The notes beneath the pieces were generated by a model that saw only the letters and a list, made by a program, of their open reading frames with translations, made no database searches and was not told where the DNA came from. This document shows, one piece after another, positions 1 to 9,419 of a stretch of DNA of 64,000 bases (position 1 is its first letter; every line of letters starts with the position of its first letter). This stretch comes from Nocardia spumae (GTDB taxonomy: Bacteria > Actinomycetota > Actinomycetes > Mycobacteriales > Mycobacteriaceae). The translations under genes and the position numbers were made by a program. The stretch spans positions 2,356,001 through 2,420,000 of the forward strand of contig NZ_JAJFZL010000001.1 of the NCBI RefSeq assembly GCF_020733635.1. Reading direction: 5' to 3'.

Positions 1-145
1 TGATGCATTGCCGAACCTCCCACGATGAGAACTAGCAACGACGTTTGCTGAGTTAGGACGTGGGGTATTCGGCCTCGGTTCCTTGCACAAATGACCAGGT
101 TCTATCCGCACCCCGTGCAGGAGAGTGGCGGTCGGTGCCGACAGG

Positions 146-691
146 TCAGAACACCCACCAGCGCAGGGTGACGAAGCGCATCGCGCCCACCGCTGCGGTG
201 ATCCCGATCACCGCGATGGCCTCGGTGACATCGTCGAGTCCCGGTGCCAGGACATCGAGGACGGCCAGCGCGCCGGATGTGATGGCCAGGCCCGCCAGCG
301 CCAGTCCGCCGCCCTCGAGCTGGGCGGCCAGCCAGCCGACGCGGTTCGCGGCGTGGAAGGTGAGGCGGCGGTGCAGTTCGTTGGCCAGGGCGGTGCTGAC
401 GATCGATCCGGTCAGATTGGCGATCTGTGGACCACCGCTGTAGCAGGCCAGGAACAACAGGAAATATCCGATATTGCTGAAGCCGCCGACCAGTGCGAAC
501 CGCATGAGCTGCGGCAACCAGTGGTCTCCCCGTAGATACTGCGCGAAGCGCGCGGCAAGGCGTCGGATCCGTGGCGGCGCCTGCGGCGGTTCCGGAGTTT
601 CGGCCAGCAACTCGCTGTGGGCGAGGGATACACCAGGGCCGGGCTGTGGGCCCACCCACATACCCGGGGGTGCCGGATAAAGGACAACCAT
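146..691 (-). CDS. GtrA-family membrane protein
   Basis: Predicted 181-aa integral membrane protein of the GtrA type, a family linked to moving or flipping lipid-linked sugars for cell-envelope glycans. After a Pro-rich cytosolic segment of about 55 residues, the motif LMRFALVGGFSNIGYF opens the first of roughly four membrane helices, and the protein ends in FVTLRWWVF, both usual for GtrA. No glycosyltransferase partner lies next to it inside the window, so the sugar and polymer cannot be named. It is divergent from sepIVA. The start at 691 is the longest option; starts further in are possible because the N-terminus is low complexity. Confidence 0.8.
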   Translation of the reverse strand: MVVLYPAPPGMWVGPQPGPGVSLAHSELLAETPEPPQAPPRIRRLAARFAQYLRGDHWLPQLMRFALVGGFSNIGYFLLFLACYSGGPQIANLTGSIVSTALANELHRRLTFHAANRVGWLAAQLEGGGLALAGLAITSGALAVLDVLAPGLDDVTEAIAVIGITAAVGAMRFVTLRWWVF

Positions 692-943
692 TGTCGTTCC
701 GATCGCACAGTGCCGGACGCCGAGCTGACGACGGTTCCGGCTGGTCTACCGCTCGGTAGAAAGATAGCACCAAGCGGAGAGAATTCCTCCACTTGATTGA
801 TGTGGCATGGGAAACACCCCTCCGACACACCGATGGTGATCTGGGCAGACACGCGGAATACGGGCAGACTGGGCGAAGGCATAACAGGCCGTCGCGGCTC
901 CTCGTGGCCGCGAGGAGTTCGGCAGGAGAGTGGGGTCAGCAGG

Positions 944-1690
944 ATGTACCGCGTATTCGAGGCACTCGACGAACTGGTCGCGATCGTCGAAGAGGCACGA
1001 GGTATCCCGCCCACTCGCAATTGCATCGTCCCCCGTGGCGACGTGCTGGAGCTGCTCGATGATGTGCGTGAGGCGCTGCCCGGGGAACTGGACGACGCGC
1101 AGGACGTGCTCGATCACCGCGACAAGATCGTCACCGATGCCCGCGACTCGGCCGAGGCGACCGTCGCCGGTGCCAACGATCAGGCCGAACGGACCGTCGG
1201 CGGCGCGCGCGAGGAGGCCGACCGGTTGCTGGCCGATGCCAAGGCGCACGCCGATCGCATGGTCGCCGAGGCTCGTGCGCATGCCGACCACCTGGTCGCG
1301 ACCGCGCAGGCCGAGGCCGAGCGGATCGTCACCGACGGCAAGGCCGAATACGAGGCGGTCACCGGCCGGGCCCGCACCGAATCGGAGCGAATGATCGCGG
1401 CGGGCCAGGCCTCCTACGACCGTTCGGTCGCCGAGGGGCAGGCTGAACAGGATCGCCTCGTCGCCCAGACCGAAGTGGTGCGGGCCGCGCACGGGGAGTC
1501 CGCGCGGCTGATCGATTCCGCGCAGACCGAGGCCGATCGGCTGCGCGCCGAGTGCGACCAGTATGTCGACTCCCAGCTGGCCGACTTCGAGGAAACGCTG
1601 CACTCCACATTGCGCACGGTCGGGCGGGGCCGCCAGCAGCTGCGTTCCGGTACGGGCGTTCCGGATTACGCGTCCGAATTCCGGCGCTGA
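944..1690 (+). CDS. sepIVA: SepIVA-like DivIVA-domain coiled-coil protein
   Basis: Predicted 248-aa cytoplasmic coiled-coil protein. It matches the mycobacterial septation factor SepIVA in general character and in its place upstream of the DUF177-rpmF-rnc-fpg genes (Rv2927c position in M. tuberculosis). In mycobacteria SepIVA is required for division. The N-terminus MYRVFEALDELVAIVEEARG resembles the membrane-proximal DivIVA segment. From about residue 40 to 215 it is Ala/Glu/Asp/Arg-rich with repeated AEA, AHAD and AER heptad-like units, so nearly all coiled coil. I chose ATG 944 rather than the upstream in-frame start at 797, because residues encoded before 944 look like read-through of intergenic sequence. 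Confidence 0.82.
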   Translation: MYRVFEALDELVAIVEEARGIPPTRNCIVPRGDVLELLDDVREALPGELDDAQDVLDHRDKIVTDARDSAEATVAGANDQAERTVGGAREEADRLLADAKAHADRMVAEARAHADHLVATAQAEAERIVTDGKAEYEAVTGRARTESERMIAAGQASYDRSVAEGQAEQDRLVAQTEVVRAAHGESARLIDSAQTEADRLRAECDQYVDSQLADFEETLHSTLRTVGRGRQQLRSGTGVPDYASEFRR

Positions 1691-1846
1691 TCGGTGACGG
1701 CTGTCACCGTCGAGCGGCGCATGCGCCGCCTCGGCCCGGCGGGAGCGATGTCCGGCGGTCCGCGTCGGCGGGATTTGGGGCGATAGCCGCAGTTCGCGTA
1801 CTGTGGGGTGGTTGCCCAAACCCCCCGAAACGTGAGTGAGATTCCG

Positions 1847-2506
1847 ATGCCCGCCGAATCCGGTTCCGGTTCGCGTCGTCGCAAGACGGACGCGGATTTC
1901 GTGCTGGACACGCGCAGCCTGGGGCGTGCCCCGGGTTCGATGCGGCAGTTGCATCGCGTCGTCACCGCGTCCGAGCGGATCGGCCTGGACCTGATCGCGA
2001 TTCCGGCCGGGGCCGAGATCGATCTCGATCTGACCCTGCAGTCGGTCTCGGAAGGTGTGCTGGTCACCGGGACGGTGTCGGCGCCGGTCGAGGGGGAGTG
2101 CTCGCGCTGCCTGGAGTCGTTCACCGATGAGCTGGACCTCCACATCACCGAGCTGTTCGCCTATCCCGACAGCGCGACCGAGCAGACCACCGAGGAAGAC
2201 GAGATCCATCGGCTCGTCGACGACATGATCGATATCGAGCCGGTGGTCACCGACGCGGTCGGCCTGGAACTGCCGCTGCAACCGCTGTGCGAACCCGACT
2301 GTGCCGGTCTGTGCCCGGAATGTGGGGTGCGGATGGCGATTGCGGGTCCGGATCACACGCATGAGATACTGGACCCTCGCTGGGCGGGACTTGCGAAATT
2401 CGCGAGCGAAACCCCCGGCGCCGGCGTCACTGACGCCCCATCAGACGTAGACCGATCTCTTGCGAGCCGCCATGGCTCGGCAAGTTCGACGACAGAGGAG
2501 AAGTAG
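1847..2506 (+). CDS. YceD/DUF177 family protein
   Basis: Member of the DUF177 (YceD) family, which almost always sits directly before rpmF and is thought to help 23S rRNA accumulation or 50S assembly. Two Cys clusters are visible, CSRCLESF in the middle and [13 protein letters not shown] near the C-terminal third, suggesting a metal site, which fits the family. The stop is 2 nt before the rpmF start, so the two are surely co-transcribed. In-frame GTG codons at 1808 and 1832 are alternative starts; ATG 1847 is preferred only because a -10-like TACTGT lies at about 1799, which would put 1808 at or before the transcript start. Confidence 0.88.
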   Translation: MPAESGSGSRRRKTDADFVLDTRSLGRAPGSMRQLHRVVTASERIGLDLIAIPAGAEIDLDLTLQSVSEGVLVTGTVSAPVEGECSRCLESFTDELDLHITELFAYPDSATEQTTEEDEIHRLVDDMIDIEPVVTDAVGLELPLQPLCEPDCAGLCPECGVRMAIAGPDHTHEILDPRWAGLAKFASETPGAGVTDAPSDVDRSLASRHGSASSTTEEK

Positions 2507-2508
2507 TC

Positions 2509-2691
2509 GTGGCCGTTCCGAAGCGCCGGATGTCTCGTGCCAACACCCACTCGCGGCGCAGCCAGTGGAAGGCCACCGCGCCGACCCTGATCACCTGCCC
2601 GAACCGGGCCTGCGGTCAGAAGACCCTCCCGCACATCGCGTGCCCGAACTGCGGCACCTACAAGGGCCGCCAGGTCACCTCGGCCATCTGA
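2509..2691 (+). CDS. rpmF: 50S ribosomal protein L32
   Basis: Ribosomal protein L32, 60 aa, a structural part of the large subunit. It begins [20 protein letters not shown], the normal L32 start, and carries a Cys-type zinc ribbon (CPNRAC then CPNC 12 residues further on), so this is the zinc-binding form. The GTG start is preceded by GAGGAG. It follows DUF177 with a 2-nt gap and precedes rnc by 23 nt, the common bacterial DUF177-rpmF-rnc arrangement. Confidence is very high. Confidence 0.97.
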   Translation: MAVPKRRMSRANTHSRRSQWKATAPTLITCPNRACGQKTLPHIACPNCGTYKGRQVTSAI

Positions 2692-2714
2692 TCCGCTGAT
2701 CGGGTAACCGCGAA

Positions 2715-3470
2715 GTGACTGCCGGTAAGGACGATACGGACGCACTCGCAGCGGGCGATGCCGCCGACCACGCCAGCCTGCTCGAAGCGCTGGGCGTGGA
2801 GGTGCGTCCGGATCTGCTCCGGCTCGCGCTCACTCACCGCTCGTACGCGTACGAGAACGGTGGTCTGCCGACCAACGAACGCCTGGAATTCCTGGGCGAT
2901 TCGGTGCTCGGCCTGAGTATTACCGAGCGCCTGTACCTCGAGCATCCGGACAAATCCGAGGGCGAACTCGCCAAACTGCGTGCCAGCGTGGTGAATATGC
3001 ACGCGCTGGCCGAGGTGGCGCGCGCCCTCGGTGAGGGCGGCCTCGGTCGCCATCTGCTGCTCGGGAAGGGTGAGGAGCTCACCGGCGGACGAGACAAGGC
3101 GAGCATCCTCGCCGACGGGATGGAGTCGCTGCTGGGCGCGGTCCATCTGCAACACGGCATCGAAGTCGCCCGCGAAGTGGTGTTGCGGCTGTTCGCCGAG
3201 TTGCTCGAGCGCGGCCCGCGGATGGGCGCCGGGCTCGACTGGAAGACCAGTCTGCAGGAGCTCACCGCCGAACGCGGTATCGGCGTGCCCAGTTACGAGA
3301 TCACCTCGACCGGTCCCGATCACGACAAGGAATTCACCGCCACCGCGGTGATCGGTGGTCAGGCCTACGGCCAGGGCGTCGGCCGGTCGAAGAAGGAAGC
3401 CGAACAGAAGGCCGCCGGTGCCGCCTGGCAGGCGCTCACCGCCGACGGTTCCGCTCGAGTCGGGGATTGA
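2715..3470 (+). CDS. rnc: Ribonuclease III
   Basis: Endoribonuclease III, 251 aa, cleaving double-stranded RNA in rRNA precursors and structured mRNAs. The RNase III signature [13 protein letters not shown] is at about residues 54-66, and the second catalytic block [13 protein letters not shown] follows near residue 130, giving the acidic metal ligands. A double-stranded RNA-binding domain fills the C-terminus (about 165-240) and ends with the usual [16 protein letters not shown]. It starts with GTG, and its stop shares one base with the mutM start, so the two are translationally coupled. Confidence 0.97.
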   Translation: MTAGKDDTDALAAGDAADHASLLEALGVEVRPDLLRLALTHRSYAYENGGLPTNERLEFLGDSVLGLSITERLYLEHPDKSEGELAKLRASVVNMHALAEVARALGEGGLGRHLLLGKGEELTGGRDKASILADGMESLLGAVHLQHGIEVAREVVLRLFAELLERGPRMGAGLDWKTSLQELTAERGIGVPSYEITSTGPDHDKEFTATAVIGGQAYGQGVGRSKKEAEQKAAGAAWQALTADGSARVGD

Positions 3471-4330
3471 TGCCCGAACTGCCCGAGGTCGAGGTGGTGC
3501 GGCGTGGACTCGCGGAGCACGTCGTCGGCCATATCGTGGAATCGGTACTGGTCAAACATCCGCGGTCGGTGCGTCGTCACGATCTCGGCGGTGATGATCT
3601 CGCCGCTCGGATCACCGGTCTGCGCGTGCGATCCGCGTGCCGGCGGGGCAAATTCCTGTGGCTGACCTTCGACGAACCCGATACCGCGCTGGTGGTTCAT
3701 CTCGGGATGAGCGGGCAGATGCTGGTCCAGCCCGCCGACGCACCACTGGAGAAGCACGCGCACATCGTCGCGGGGCTCGACGACGGCGCGCAGCTGCGAT
3801 TCGTCGATCAGCGCACCTTCGGCGGCTGGGCGCTCAATCGCCTGGTGACCGTGGACGGCGACGAGCTGCCGGAATCGGTTGCCCACATCGCTCGCGACCC
3901 ACTCGATCCCCGCTTCGACACCGAGGCCGTGGTGGCCCGGATCCGAGCCAAGTCGACCGAGATCAAGCGAATCCTGCTGGATCAGACGGTGGTTTCGGGG
4001 ATCGGCAACATCTATGCCGACGAGGCCCTGTGGCGGGCCGGTATCCACGGCGAACGTATCGCCGCCACCCTGACCAGGCCCGCCCTGCGACAGGTGCTCG
4101 CGGATGTGCGGATCGTGATGGGCGAGGCCCTGGACGCCGGCGGGACCTCCTTCGACGCGCTGTATGTGAACGTCAACGGCAACTCCGGCTACTTCGAGCG
4201 GTCACTCGCCGCCTACGGTCGTGAGGACCGGCCGTGCCGCCGTTGCGGAGCGCCGATCCGCCGTGAGAAGTTCATGAACCGCTCCTCCTACTCCTGCCCT
4301 CGATGCCAGCCGAAGCCCCGGCGACGGTGA
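3470..4330 (+). CDS. mutM: Formamidopyrimidine-DNA glycosylase
   Basis: Fpg/MutM, a bifunctional DNA glycosylase/AP lyase that removes 8-oxoguanine and formamidopyrimidines. The start is fixed by chemistry: ATG 3470 gives [14 protein letters not shown], so removing Met exposes the N-terminal proline nucleophile followed by the catalytic Glu. A TTG codon just upstream would spoil this. The C-terminal Cys4 zinc finger (CRRCG ... CPRC) is present, as are the helix-two-turn-helix region and [10 protein letters not shown]. Length is 286 aa, normal for the family. It overlaps the rnc stop by one base. Confidence 0.97.
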   Translation: MPELPEVEVVRRGLAEHVVGHIVESVLVKHPRSVRRHDLGGDDLAARITGLRVRSACRRGKFLWLTFDEPDTALVVHLGMSGQMLVQPADAPLEKHAHIVAGLDDGAQLRFVDQRTFGGWALNRLVTVDGDELPESVAHIARDPLDPRFDTEAVVARIRAKSTEIKRILLDQTVVSGIGNIYADEALWRAGIHGERIAATLTRPALRQVLADVRIVMGEALDAGGTSFDALYVNVNGNSGYFERSLAAYGREDRPCRRCGAPIRREKFMNRSSYSCPRCQPKPRRR

Positions 4331-4387
4331 TCCGCACGCGCTAACGTTTGCAGTGTGTCCGACACGCTTCGTACGAAGGGAGGACGG

Positions 4388-4972
4388 ATGCGCAAGCTCA
4401 CCTACTACGTGGCCTCGACCATCGACGGCTATATCGCCACCGAGGACGGTTCGGTCGACTTCTTTCCCGTCGGTGGGGACCACGGGCCCGCCATCACGAC
4501 GCAGTACCCCGAAACCCTGCCGACGAAGGTGCGCGAATCGCTCGGCATCGACAGTCCGGGGGAGAGTTTCGACACCGTGATCATGGGGCGCAGAACCTAC
4601 GACTTCGGCGTGCGCACCGGAACGTCGAGCCCGTATTCGCATCTGCGGCAATTCGTCGTCTCGACCACCCTGCCCGACGCGCCCGATCCGGATGTCGAGC
4701 TGATCTCCGCCGACCCGCTCGCCCGGGTGCGGAGTATGCAGCGGGACAAGGGGCCGGGCATGTGGCTGTGCGGCGGCGGGGAACTGGCCTACACGTTGCT
4801 GCCGGCCATCGACCAGATCTTCCTCAAGCTGTATCCGATCGTCCTGGGTGGCGGCCGGCCGCTGTTCGGCCGGGGCCGGGGACTGCCGGAGCCGTCGCTG
4901 TTCCGGGTGCTCACCAGCCGGGTGTTCGACGACGGGGTGGCCTTCGTCAAGTACAGCCGGATCCGCCGGTGA
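4388..4972 (+). CDS. Dihydrofolate reductase / RibD C-terminal-like family protein
   Basis: Predicted 194-aa cytoplasmic reductase of the DHFR/RibD-C fold that probably binds NADPH; the true substrate is unknown. Visible motifs are TIDGYIA near the start, the family block VIMGRRTYDFG, and a C-terminal LYPIVLGGGRPLF, all usual for the YyaP/YwjB type of RibD_C proteins. The start at ATG 4388 has a strong AGGGAGG just upstream; an in-frame GTG at 4355 would add 11 residues. It is not folate-pathway DHFR in context, since no thyA is near. Its stop overlaps the next gene by 4 bp. Confidence 0.85.
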   Translation: MRKLTYYVASTIDGYIATEDGSVDFFPVGGDHGPAITTQYPETLPTKVRESLGIDSPGESFDTVIMGRRTYDFGVRTGTSSPYSHLRQFVVSTTLPDAPDPDVELISADPLARVRSMQRDKGPGMWLCGGGELAYTLLPAIDQIFLKLYPIVLGGGRPLFGRGRGLPEPSLFRVLTSRVFDDGVAFVKYSRIRR

Positions 4973-5988
4973 CAGCCCCGGATCCGGCGGCCGCCCTGCG
5001 CGAGATCGCGTTCTGGATGGAACGTGAACGCGCGCAGACACATCGGGTCAAGGCCTACCGCCGGGCCGCGGATACGGTGGCGGGTCTGTCCGATGCCGAA
5101 TACGAGCGCCGCCGGGAATCCGGTGCATGGCAGGAACTTCCGGGGATCGGGCCGAAGACCGCCGCGGTGATCGCGCAGGCCTGCGCCGGTGACGTGCCCG
5201 AGCGGCTGGCGCAATTGCGTTCGGCCGCACAGCTGATCGCCCCGGCGGGCGCCGCCCTGCGGACCCGGCTGCGCGGCGATCTGCACACCCACTCCGAATG
5301 GTCCGACGGAGGCAGTCCGATCGAGGAGATGATGCGCACCGCGATGGCGCTGGGCCACGAATACTGCGCGCTGACCGACCATTCGCCGCGCCTGCGGGTG
5401 GCCAACGGATTGTCCGCGCCGCGACTGCGCGACCAGCTCGAGGTCGTCGCCGAACTCAACGCCCGGCTGGCCCCGTTCCGGATCCTCACCGGTATCGAGG
5501 TCGACATCCTCGACGACGGCACCCTCGATCAGGAAGCCGAACTCCTCGAACAGCTGGATCTCGTTGTCGCGAGCGTGCATTCGAATCTGCGCGCCGACTC
5601 CGAGACCATGACGAAGCGGATGGTGTACGCGGTCGCGAATCCGAATGTCGATGTCCTCGGGCACTGCACCGGGCGGCTGGTCGCCGGTGAACGCGGACTG
5701 CGGCCGGAATCGTCGTTCGACGCCGAGGTGGTCTTCGAGGCGTGCCGCCGCTACGACACCGCGGTGGAGATCAACAGTCGCCCCGAGCGGCGCGATCCAC
5801 CCGGGCGCCTGATCCGCCTCGCGGCGGAGATGGGTTGCCTGTTCAGCATCGACACCGATGCGCACGCACCCGGGCAGCTGGACTGGCAGGGCTACGGATG
5901 TGAGCGCGCGATCGCCAACGATGTCGCCGCGGAACGGGTCGTCAACACCTGGACGCTCGACGATCTGCTGGAGTTCACCGGCCGGTGA
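4969..5988 (+). CDS. PHP-domain phosphoesterase with N-terminal helix-hairpin-helix
   Basis: A 339-aa protein built like the C-terminal half of bacterial family X DNA polymerases, without the polymerase. A helix-hairpin-helix motif LPGIGPKTA is at residues 57-65. A PHP metal-dependent phosphoesterase domain begins GDLHTHSEWSDG (His106, His108) and continues through TGIEVDIL, VASVHSN, DVLGHC and IDTDAHAPGQ, supplying the usual metal ligands. It may be a DNA-end 3'-phosphatase/exonuclease or a general phosphoesterase; the sequence does not decide. The GTG start overlaps the upstream stop as GTGA, so it is coupled to the reductase-like gene. Confidence 0.85.
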   Translation: MTAPDPAAALREIAFWMERERAQTHRVKAYRRAADTVAGLSDAEYERRRESGAWQELPGIGPKTAAVIAQACAGDVPERLAQLRSAAQLIAPAGAALRTRLRGDLHTHSEWSDGGSPIEEMMRTAMALGHEYCALTDHSPRLRVANGLSAPRLRDQLEVVAELNARLAPFRILTGIEVDILDDGTLDQEAELLEQLDLVVASVHSNLRADSETMTKRMVYAVANPNVDVLGHCTGRLVAGERGLRPESSFDAEVVFEACRRYDTAVEINSRPERRDPPGRLIRLAAEMGCLFSIDTDAHAPGQLDWQGYGCERAIANDVAAERVVNTWTLDDLLEFTGR

Positions 5989-6000
5989 GCGACGGCCCGG

Positions 6001-6453
6001 TCAGAGAATCGCGAACGCGACGACCAGCCCGATCGCCAGATGCGCGGCGGCCACCAGCAGCGACTGGATCTGGTAGGTGGGCGATTTGAGCAGGTCACCG
6101 ATATGCAGGCCGACCAGCCATTCCAGCAGCCGGATGGAGATCACCTGGGCGAGGATTCCCACCAGCCCGTAGATCCCGGTGCCGATCAGGCCCTCGGCGA
6201 GCCGGCCGCCCGAGGAGTAGATCGCCAGCACCACGATCAGCGCCATGCTCACCATGCCCGCGGAGGCGATGACGACCGCGTTCGGATTGCCGGCCGCGAC
6301 CATCTTGCGCAGCGGGCCGGGGGTGCTGCTGTCGATGGCCTGGAATCCGATCAGCATCAGAGCCAGCCCCAGCACCGCGTACAGCGCGATCGCGCCGACG
6401 CCGTGACCGATGGAGCTCCAATACCCTGATTCCAGCGCGAGGGTGGACGACAC
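6001..6453 (-). CDS. DUF350 family membrane protein (YjfL-like)
   Basis: Predicted 150-aa protein with four membrane helices (about 17-40, 58-82, 90-112 and 127-150), matching DUF350. The internal glycine- and alanine-rich helix pairs look like an internal duplication, as known for this family. It is the last gene of a minus-strand set with a glutathionylspermidine-synthase-like ligase and a YgiB-like protein. Enterobacteria pair the same three families in yjfL-yjfM-yjfC, which supports a joint role, probably at the membrane under stress. No biochemical function is established. Confidence 0.8.
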   Translation of the reverse strand: MSSTLALESGYWSSIGHGVGAIALYAVLGLALMLIGFQAIDSSTPGPLRKMVAAGNPNAVVIASAGMVSMALIVVLAIYSSGGRLAEGLIGTGIYGLVGILAQVISIRLLEWLVGLHIGDLLKSPTYQIQSLLVAAAHLAIGLVVAFAIL

Positions 6454-6489
6454 AGATTCCTCCGGAGATGTTGAGCGAGTCGCTGAATG

Positions 6490-7656
6490 CTACGTGGTCG
6501 GGATGCGGTGCGGGACGAAGGTCGCGCCGTCGTCGGTGATCAGGCCGGGCGATTCGCGGATGCCGAGTCCCGCCGACGTGTCGCCGACGATCCACGCGCC
6601 CAGCACCGGGCGCAGACCGTCGAATTCGGGGAGGGGATCGAGGAGCTGGTAGACGAACCCCTCCTCGCCGTACACCCCGCCGGTGGAGGTTTCCATCCCG
6701 GCGCCGACGATCGTCATATTGGCGCCTTCACGGCCCAGCTTCGGCTTGCGAATGTATTCGGTGAGCTCGTGCGGATCGTCGAGGTAGGCGGGCAGCAGAT
6801 TCGGGTGCCCCGGATACATCTCCCACAGCACCGCCAGCAGCGCCTTGTTGGAAAGCAATGTCTTCCACAGGGGTTCGACCCATGCGGTCTCGGGGATCGA
6901 ATCGACCACACGCTTACCGAAATCGTCGTCGAGGGCCCACTCCCACGGATACAGCTTGAAGATCGATCCGATCGGCGCTTCCGCCAGATCGACGAAACGC
7001 TCCAGCTCGGTATCGAATCCGATCTCCTCGATCGGCAGGGCGATGGTGTCGAAACCGGCTTCCGCCGCCGTCTCCTGCATGTAGGCGGTGGTGACATTGT
7101 CCTCACCCGAACCGTCGGCCGAGGACCAGGTGAAGTGGAGCTGATTGGTCGGCAGCTGATCGAGCAGCTCACCCCAGCGTTCGACCAGCTTCTCGTGCAA
7201 CGAATTCCACTGGTCGTCGCCCGGATAGACGTCGGTCAGCCAGTGCCACTGCACAATCGCCGCCTCCAGCAGTGAGGTCGGCGTATCGGCGTTGTACTCC
7301 AGCAGTTTCGCCGGCCCGCGACCGTCGTAGCGCAGATCGAACCGGCCGTAGACGAAGGGGTCGCTACGCTGCCACGACTTCTTGATCGGCTCCCAGCTCC
7401 AGTCGGGCAGGCCGAAATCGGCGAACCGCTCGGTGAGCACGATCTGTTCCACCGCGTGCAGGCACATCGAATGCAGGACCTCGACCTGTGCTTCCAGCGC
7501 CAGGATCTCGTCGAGGTCGAATTCGTAGTGCACCGACTCGTCCCAATACGGTCGCGAGGCACCGTTGGCGTCGCGTCCGGGCGAACCGAATACCAGCCCC
7601 TGATCGGCGATGATCTGCTGCCAGCCGGCACGTTGCGAGTTGCGCATCCGGCGCAT
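6490..7656 (-). CDS. Glutathionylspermidine synthase-like ATP-grasp ligase (YgiC/YjfC family)
   Basis: A 388-aa protein of the glutathionylspermidine synthase C-terminal family, an ATP-grasp fold that joins a carboxylate to an amine. Family blocks seen include RFDLRYDG, LLEYNADTPTSLLEAA, KLYPWEW, NKALLAVLWEMYP and RKPKLGREGANM, the last carrying the nucleotide-binding lysine and arginine. It lacks the amidase half of E. coli Gss, like YgiC and YjfC. Actinobacteria use mycothiol rather than glutathione, so the real substrate is unlikely to be glutathionylspermidine. It starts directly after the stop of the YgiB-like gene (no gap); ATG 7648 is an alternative start. Confidence 0.88.
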   Translation of the reverse strand: MRRMRNSQRAGWQQIIADQGLVFGSPGRDANGASRPYWDESVHYEFDLDEILALEAQVEVLHSMCLHAVEQIVLTERFADFGLPDWSWEPIKKSWQRSDPFVYGRFDLRYDGRGPAKLLEYNADTPTSLLEAAIVQWHWLTDVYPGDDQWNSLHEKLVERWGELLDQLPTNQLHFTWSSADGSGEDNVTTAYMQETAAEAGFDTIALPIEEIGFDTELERFVDLAEAPIGSIFKLYPWEWALDDDFGKRVVDSIPETAWVEPLWKTLLSNKALLAVLWEMYPGHPNLLPAYLDDPHELTEYIRKPKLGREGANMTIVGAGMETSTGGVYGEEGFVYQLLDPLPEFDGLRPVLGAWIVGDTSAGLGIRESPGLITDDGATFVPHRIPTT

Positions 7657-8604
7657 CTAGGACCCTCCACTGGTGGAACCGGACTTACTGCCGAGGCCGC
7701 CGCGCACGACGGTCCCGCTCTTGGTGCTGACGGTGGCCTTCTTCGGCGCCACCGTGCTGCCGCCCACGGGCGGACGGCCGACCGTGTTGTTGCCGCCGTA
7801 GTAGTAGCGGTATTGATGGCCGTTGTAGAAGAAGATGCCGGGGCTGTGATAGCCGCCGCCGTAATATCCGCCGCCGGTACCGGCGTACGACTGGGCGCGG
7901 ACACAGTCGTCGTCCGAGACGACCTGCTGCTGGCCGTTGTCGTCGGTGATGCAGTAGGCGGTCACATTCGGCTTGTGTACCGCCTGATACGCCAGATACC
8001 CGGCACCGACCACCGCGGCCACACCGGCGACGGCGACTCCGCCGATGAGCACCCGCCGGCGGGTGCGCTTCTTGTTCTCCGCGGCCTCGGCGGCGGCCCG
8101 CTCGGCCTCTTCGGCGCGCTTACGAGCCTTGTCCCGGGCGCGTGATTCGGCCACCGTCGGCGGGCGCGGCTGGGTGACGCCGGCCTCCTGGCGCTGCATA
8201 CTGCCGCGCATCCGCCGCGGCGCCTCGGATTCCCCTGCGGCGCCGGTGGTTTCACCGGGGCCGGGTACGAGGCCGCCGGTGAGGTCGGCGCCGGGCGCCG
8301 GCAACGGCGGGATGCCCGTCAGGTCGGGCATGCCCGGAAGGGTCGGCGGCGCCGGTGCGGCCGGATTCGGCAGGGTCGGCGCGGGCTCGCCGAATCGTAC
8401 GGTCGGCTCCGCACCCGATTCCGGGCCGCCGGGACCGGACGGGGGCGGCGTGAATCGGACCGTCGGATCCGAGGCGCCGATACCTCGTGCCTCGCCTCCG
8501 GAGTCCTCCGAGTTGCTGCTGTTGTGGTCCCCCGCGGGCGGTGTGGCGCCGGAATCGTGCGAATCCCGATCCTCGCGCTCGCCGCCCGGCTCATGTGTTG
8601 CCAA
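7657..8604 (-). CDS. Membrane-anchored Pro/Gly-rich protein with YgiB/DUF1190-like C-terminus
   Basis: A 315-aa protein. About 190 residues are cytosolic, acidic and Pro/Gly-rich and contain twice-repeated PTVRF units. A Lys/Arg-rich charged stretch comes next, then one membrane helix (RRVLIGGVAVAGVAAVVGAG). The outer C-terminal part has a Cys pair (YCITDD ... DDDCV), a Gly/Tyr-rich stretch and the tail TVVRGGLGSKSGSTSGGS, which closely recalls the end of E. coli YgiB. I therefore call it a distant DUF1190/YgiB relative. It starts with TTG behind CAGGAG and abuts the ligase gene. Its function is unknown. Confidence 0.7.
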   Translation of the reverse strand: MATHEPGGEREDRDSHDSGATPPAGDHNSSNSEDSGGEARGIGASDPTVRFTPPPSGPGGPESGAEPTVRFGEPAPTLPNPAAPAPPTLPGMPDLTGIPPLPAPGADLTGGLVPGPGETTGAAGESEAPRRMRGSMQRQEAGVTQPRPPTVAESRARDKARKRAEEAERAAAEAAENKKRTRRRVLIGGVAVAGVAAVVGAGYLAYQAVHKPNVTAYCITDDNGQQQVVSDDDCVRAQSYAGTGGGYYGGGYHSPGIFFYNGHQYRYYYGGNNTVGRPPVGGSTVAPKKATVSTKSGTVVRGGLGSKSGSTSGGS

Positions 8605-8628
8605 CGATCGACTCCTGTTTCCCCGCCG

Positions 8629-8910
8629 CTACCGTTCCTCGAAGCCGGTGAGCCCACCGAGAGCGGCGCCCCAGTTTTCCACAACCAGATCGACGCGACC
8701 AGGCGTGTCACCCGACTGCAACAATGCCAGCAAACGTTCACACGCCGGTCGCGGCCCCTCGGCGATGACGTGCACCCGCCCGTCTCGCGTGTTGCGCGCA
8801 TATCCGGCCAGCCCCAGTTCCAAAGCCCGGGCCCGAGTCCACCAGCGGAAGCCGACGCCCTGTACCAGTCCGTGTACCCAGGCACTGAGCCGGACGGGCT
8901 CGTCCGTCAC
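8629..8910 (-). CDS. acyP: Acylphosphatase
   Basis: Small 93-aa acylphosphatase hydrolysing carboxyl-phosphate bonds. The substrate-binding loop VQGVGFRWW holds Arg22, and Asn40 sits in [10 protein letters not shown]; both are the catalytic residues of the family. The GTG start at 8910 overlaps the osmC stop (GTGA). M. tuberculosis has acyP (Rv2922A) in the matching place between an OsmC gene and smc, but here smc lies 24 kb away. The longer frame running upstream to 9177 is only read-through of osmC. Confidence 0.93.
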   Translation of the reverse strand: MTDEPVRLSAWVHGLVQGVGFRWWTRARALELGLAGYARNTRDGRVHVIAEGPRPACERLLALLQSGDTPGRVDLVVENWGAALGGLTGFEER

Positions 8911-9419
8911 GAGTCGATCTGGAAGGTCAGGTTCACCGTGGAGCCCGCCTTCAGGGTCCGGCCCACGGTGCAGACCTTGTCGATGGCGCGCTGCACGGTC
9001 ACCAGCAGGCGCTGGCGAGCGGCCTCGTCGAGTTCCGACAGGTCCAGTTCGACGACCTCGTTCAGCTCCGGATAGACCTCGTTCTCGCGGTCGGCGTCGC
9101 CGGAGACGCGGATCGTGGTGTCGTAGGTCTCGCCCAGCCGGTTCGACAGCGGGAAGTCCGAACTCATACCGGTGCACGCGGCGAGGGCGATCTTGAGCAG
9201 CTCACCGGGGGTGAACACACCCTCGACACCATCGGAGCCGATGAGCACCTCGGCCCCGCGGGAGCTGCGGCCGGTGTATCGGCGGGTGCCGGTGCGTTCG
9301 ACCCACAGGTCGGTGGCCGGCTTCGGCGCCCGGGCCGGCTTCGCGGCCGCATCGGTCGTGGAGGTGGCCGCGGCGGTGGCGGCGGTAGCGGCGGAGTTAC
9401 CGGCGGTCTGTTCGGACAT
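8907..9419 (-). CDS. OsmC/Ohr-family peroxiredoxin
   Basis: A 170-aa OsmC-type thiol peroxidase with both family cysteines: Cys82 in ALAACTGM and Cys150 in DKVCTVGRT. Such proteins reduce organic or fatty-acid hydroperoxides. The first 35 residues are an unusual Ala/Thr-rich tail that the catalytic fold does not need. It matches the position of Rv2923c in M. tuberculosis and is coupled to acyP by a 4-bp overlap. It is divergent from the P450 gene, with about 235 bp between them. Confidence 0.9.
   Translation of the reverse strand: MSEQTAGNSAATAATAAATSTTDAAAKPARAPKPATDLWVERTGTRRYTGRSSRGAEVLIGSDGVEGVFTPGELLKIALAACTGMSSDFPLSNRLGETYDTTIRVSGDADRENEVYPELNEVVELDLSELDEAARQRLLVTVQRAIDKVCTVGRTLKAGSTVNLTFQIDS

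Noticed and set aside
1..145. Possible gene end at the left edge
   Set aside because: No frame with protein-like composition or recognisable end; it is the 3' flank of the GtrA-type gene.
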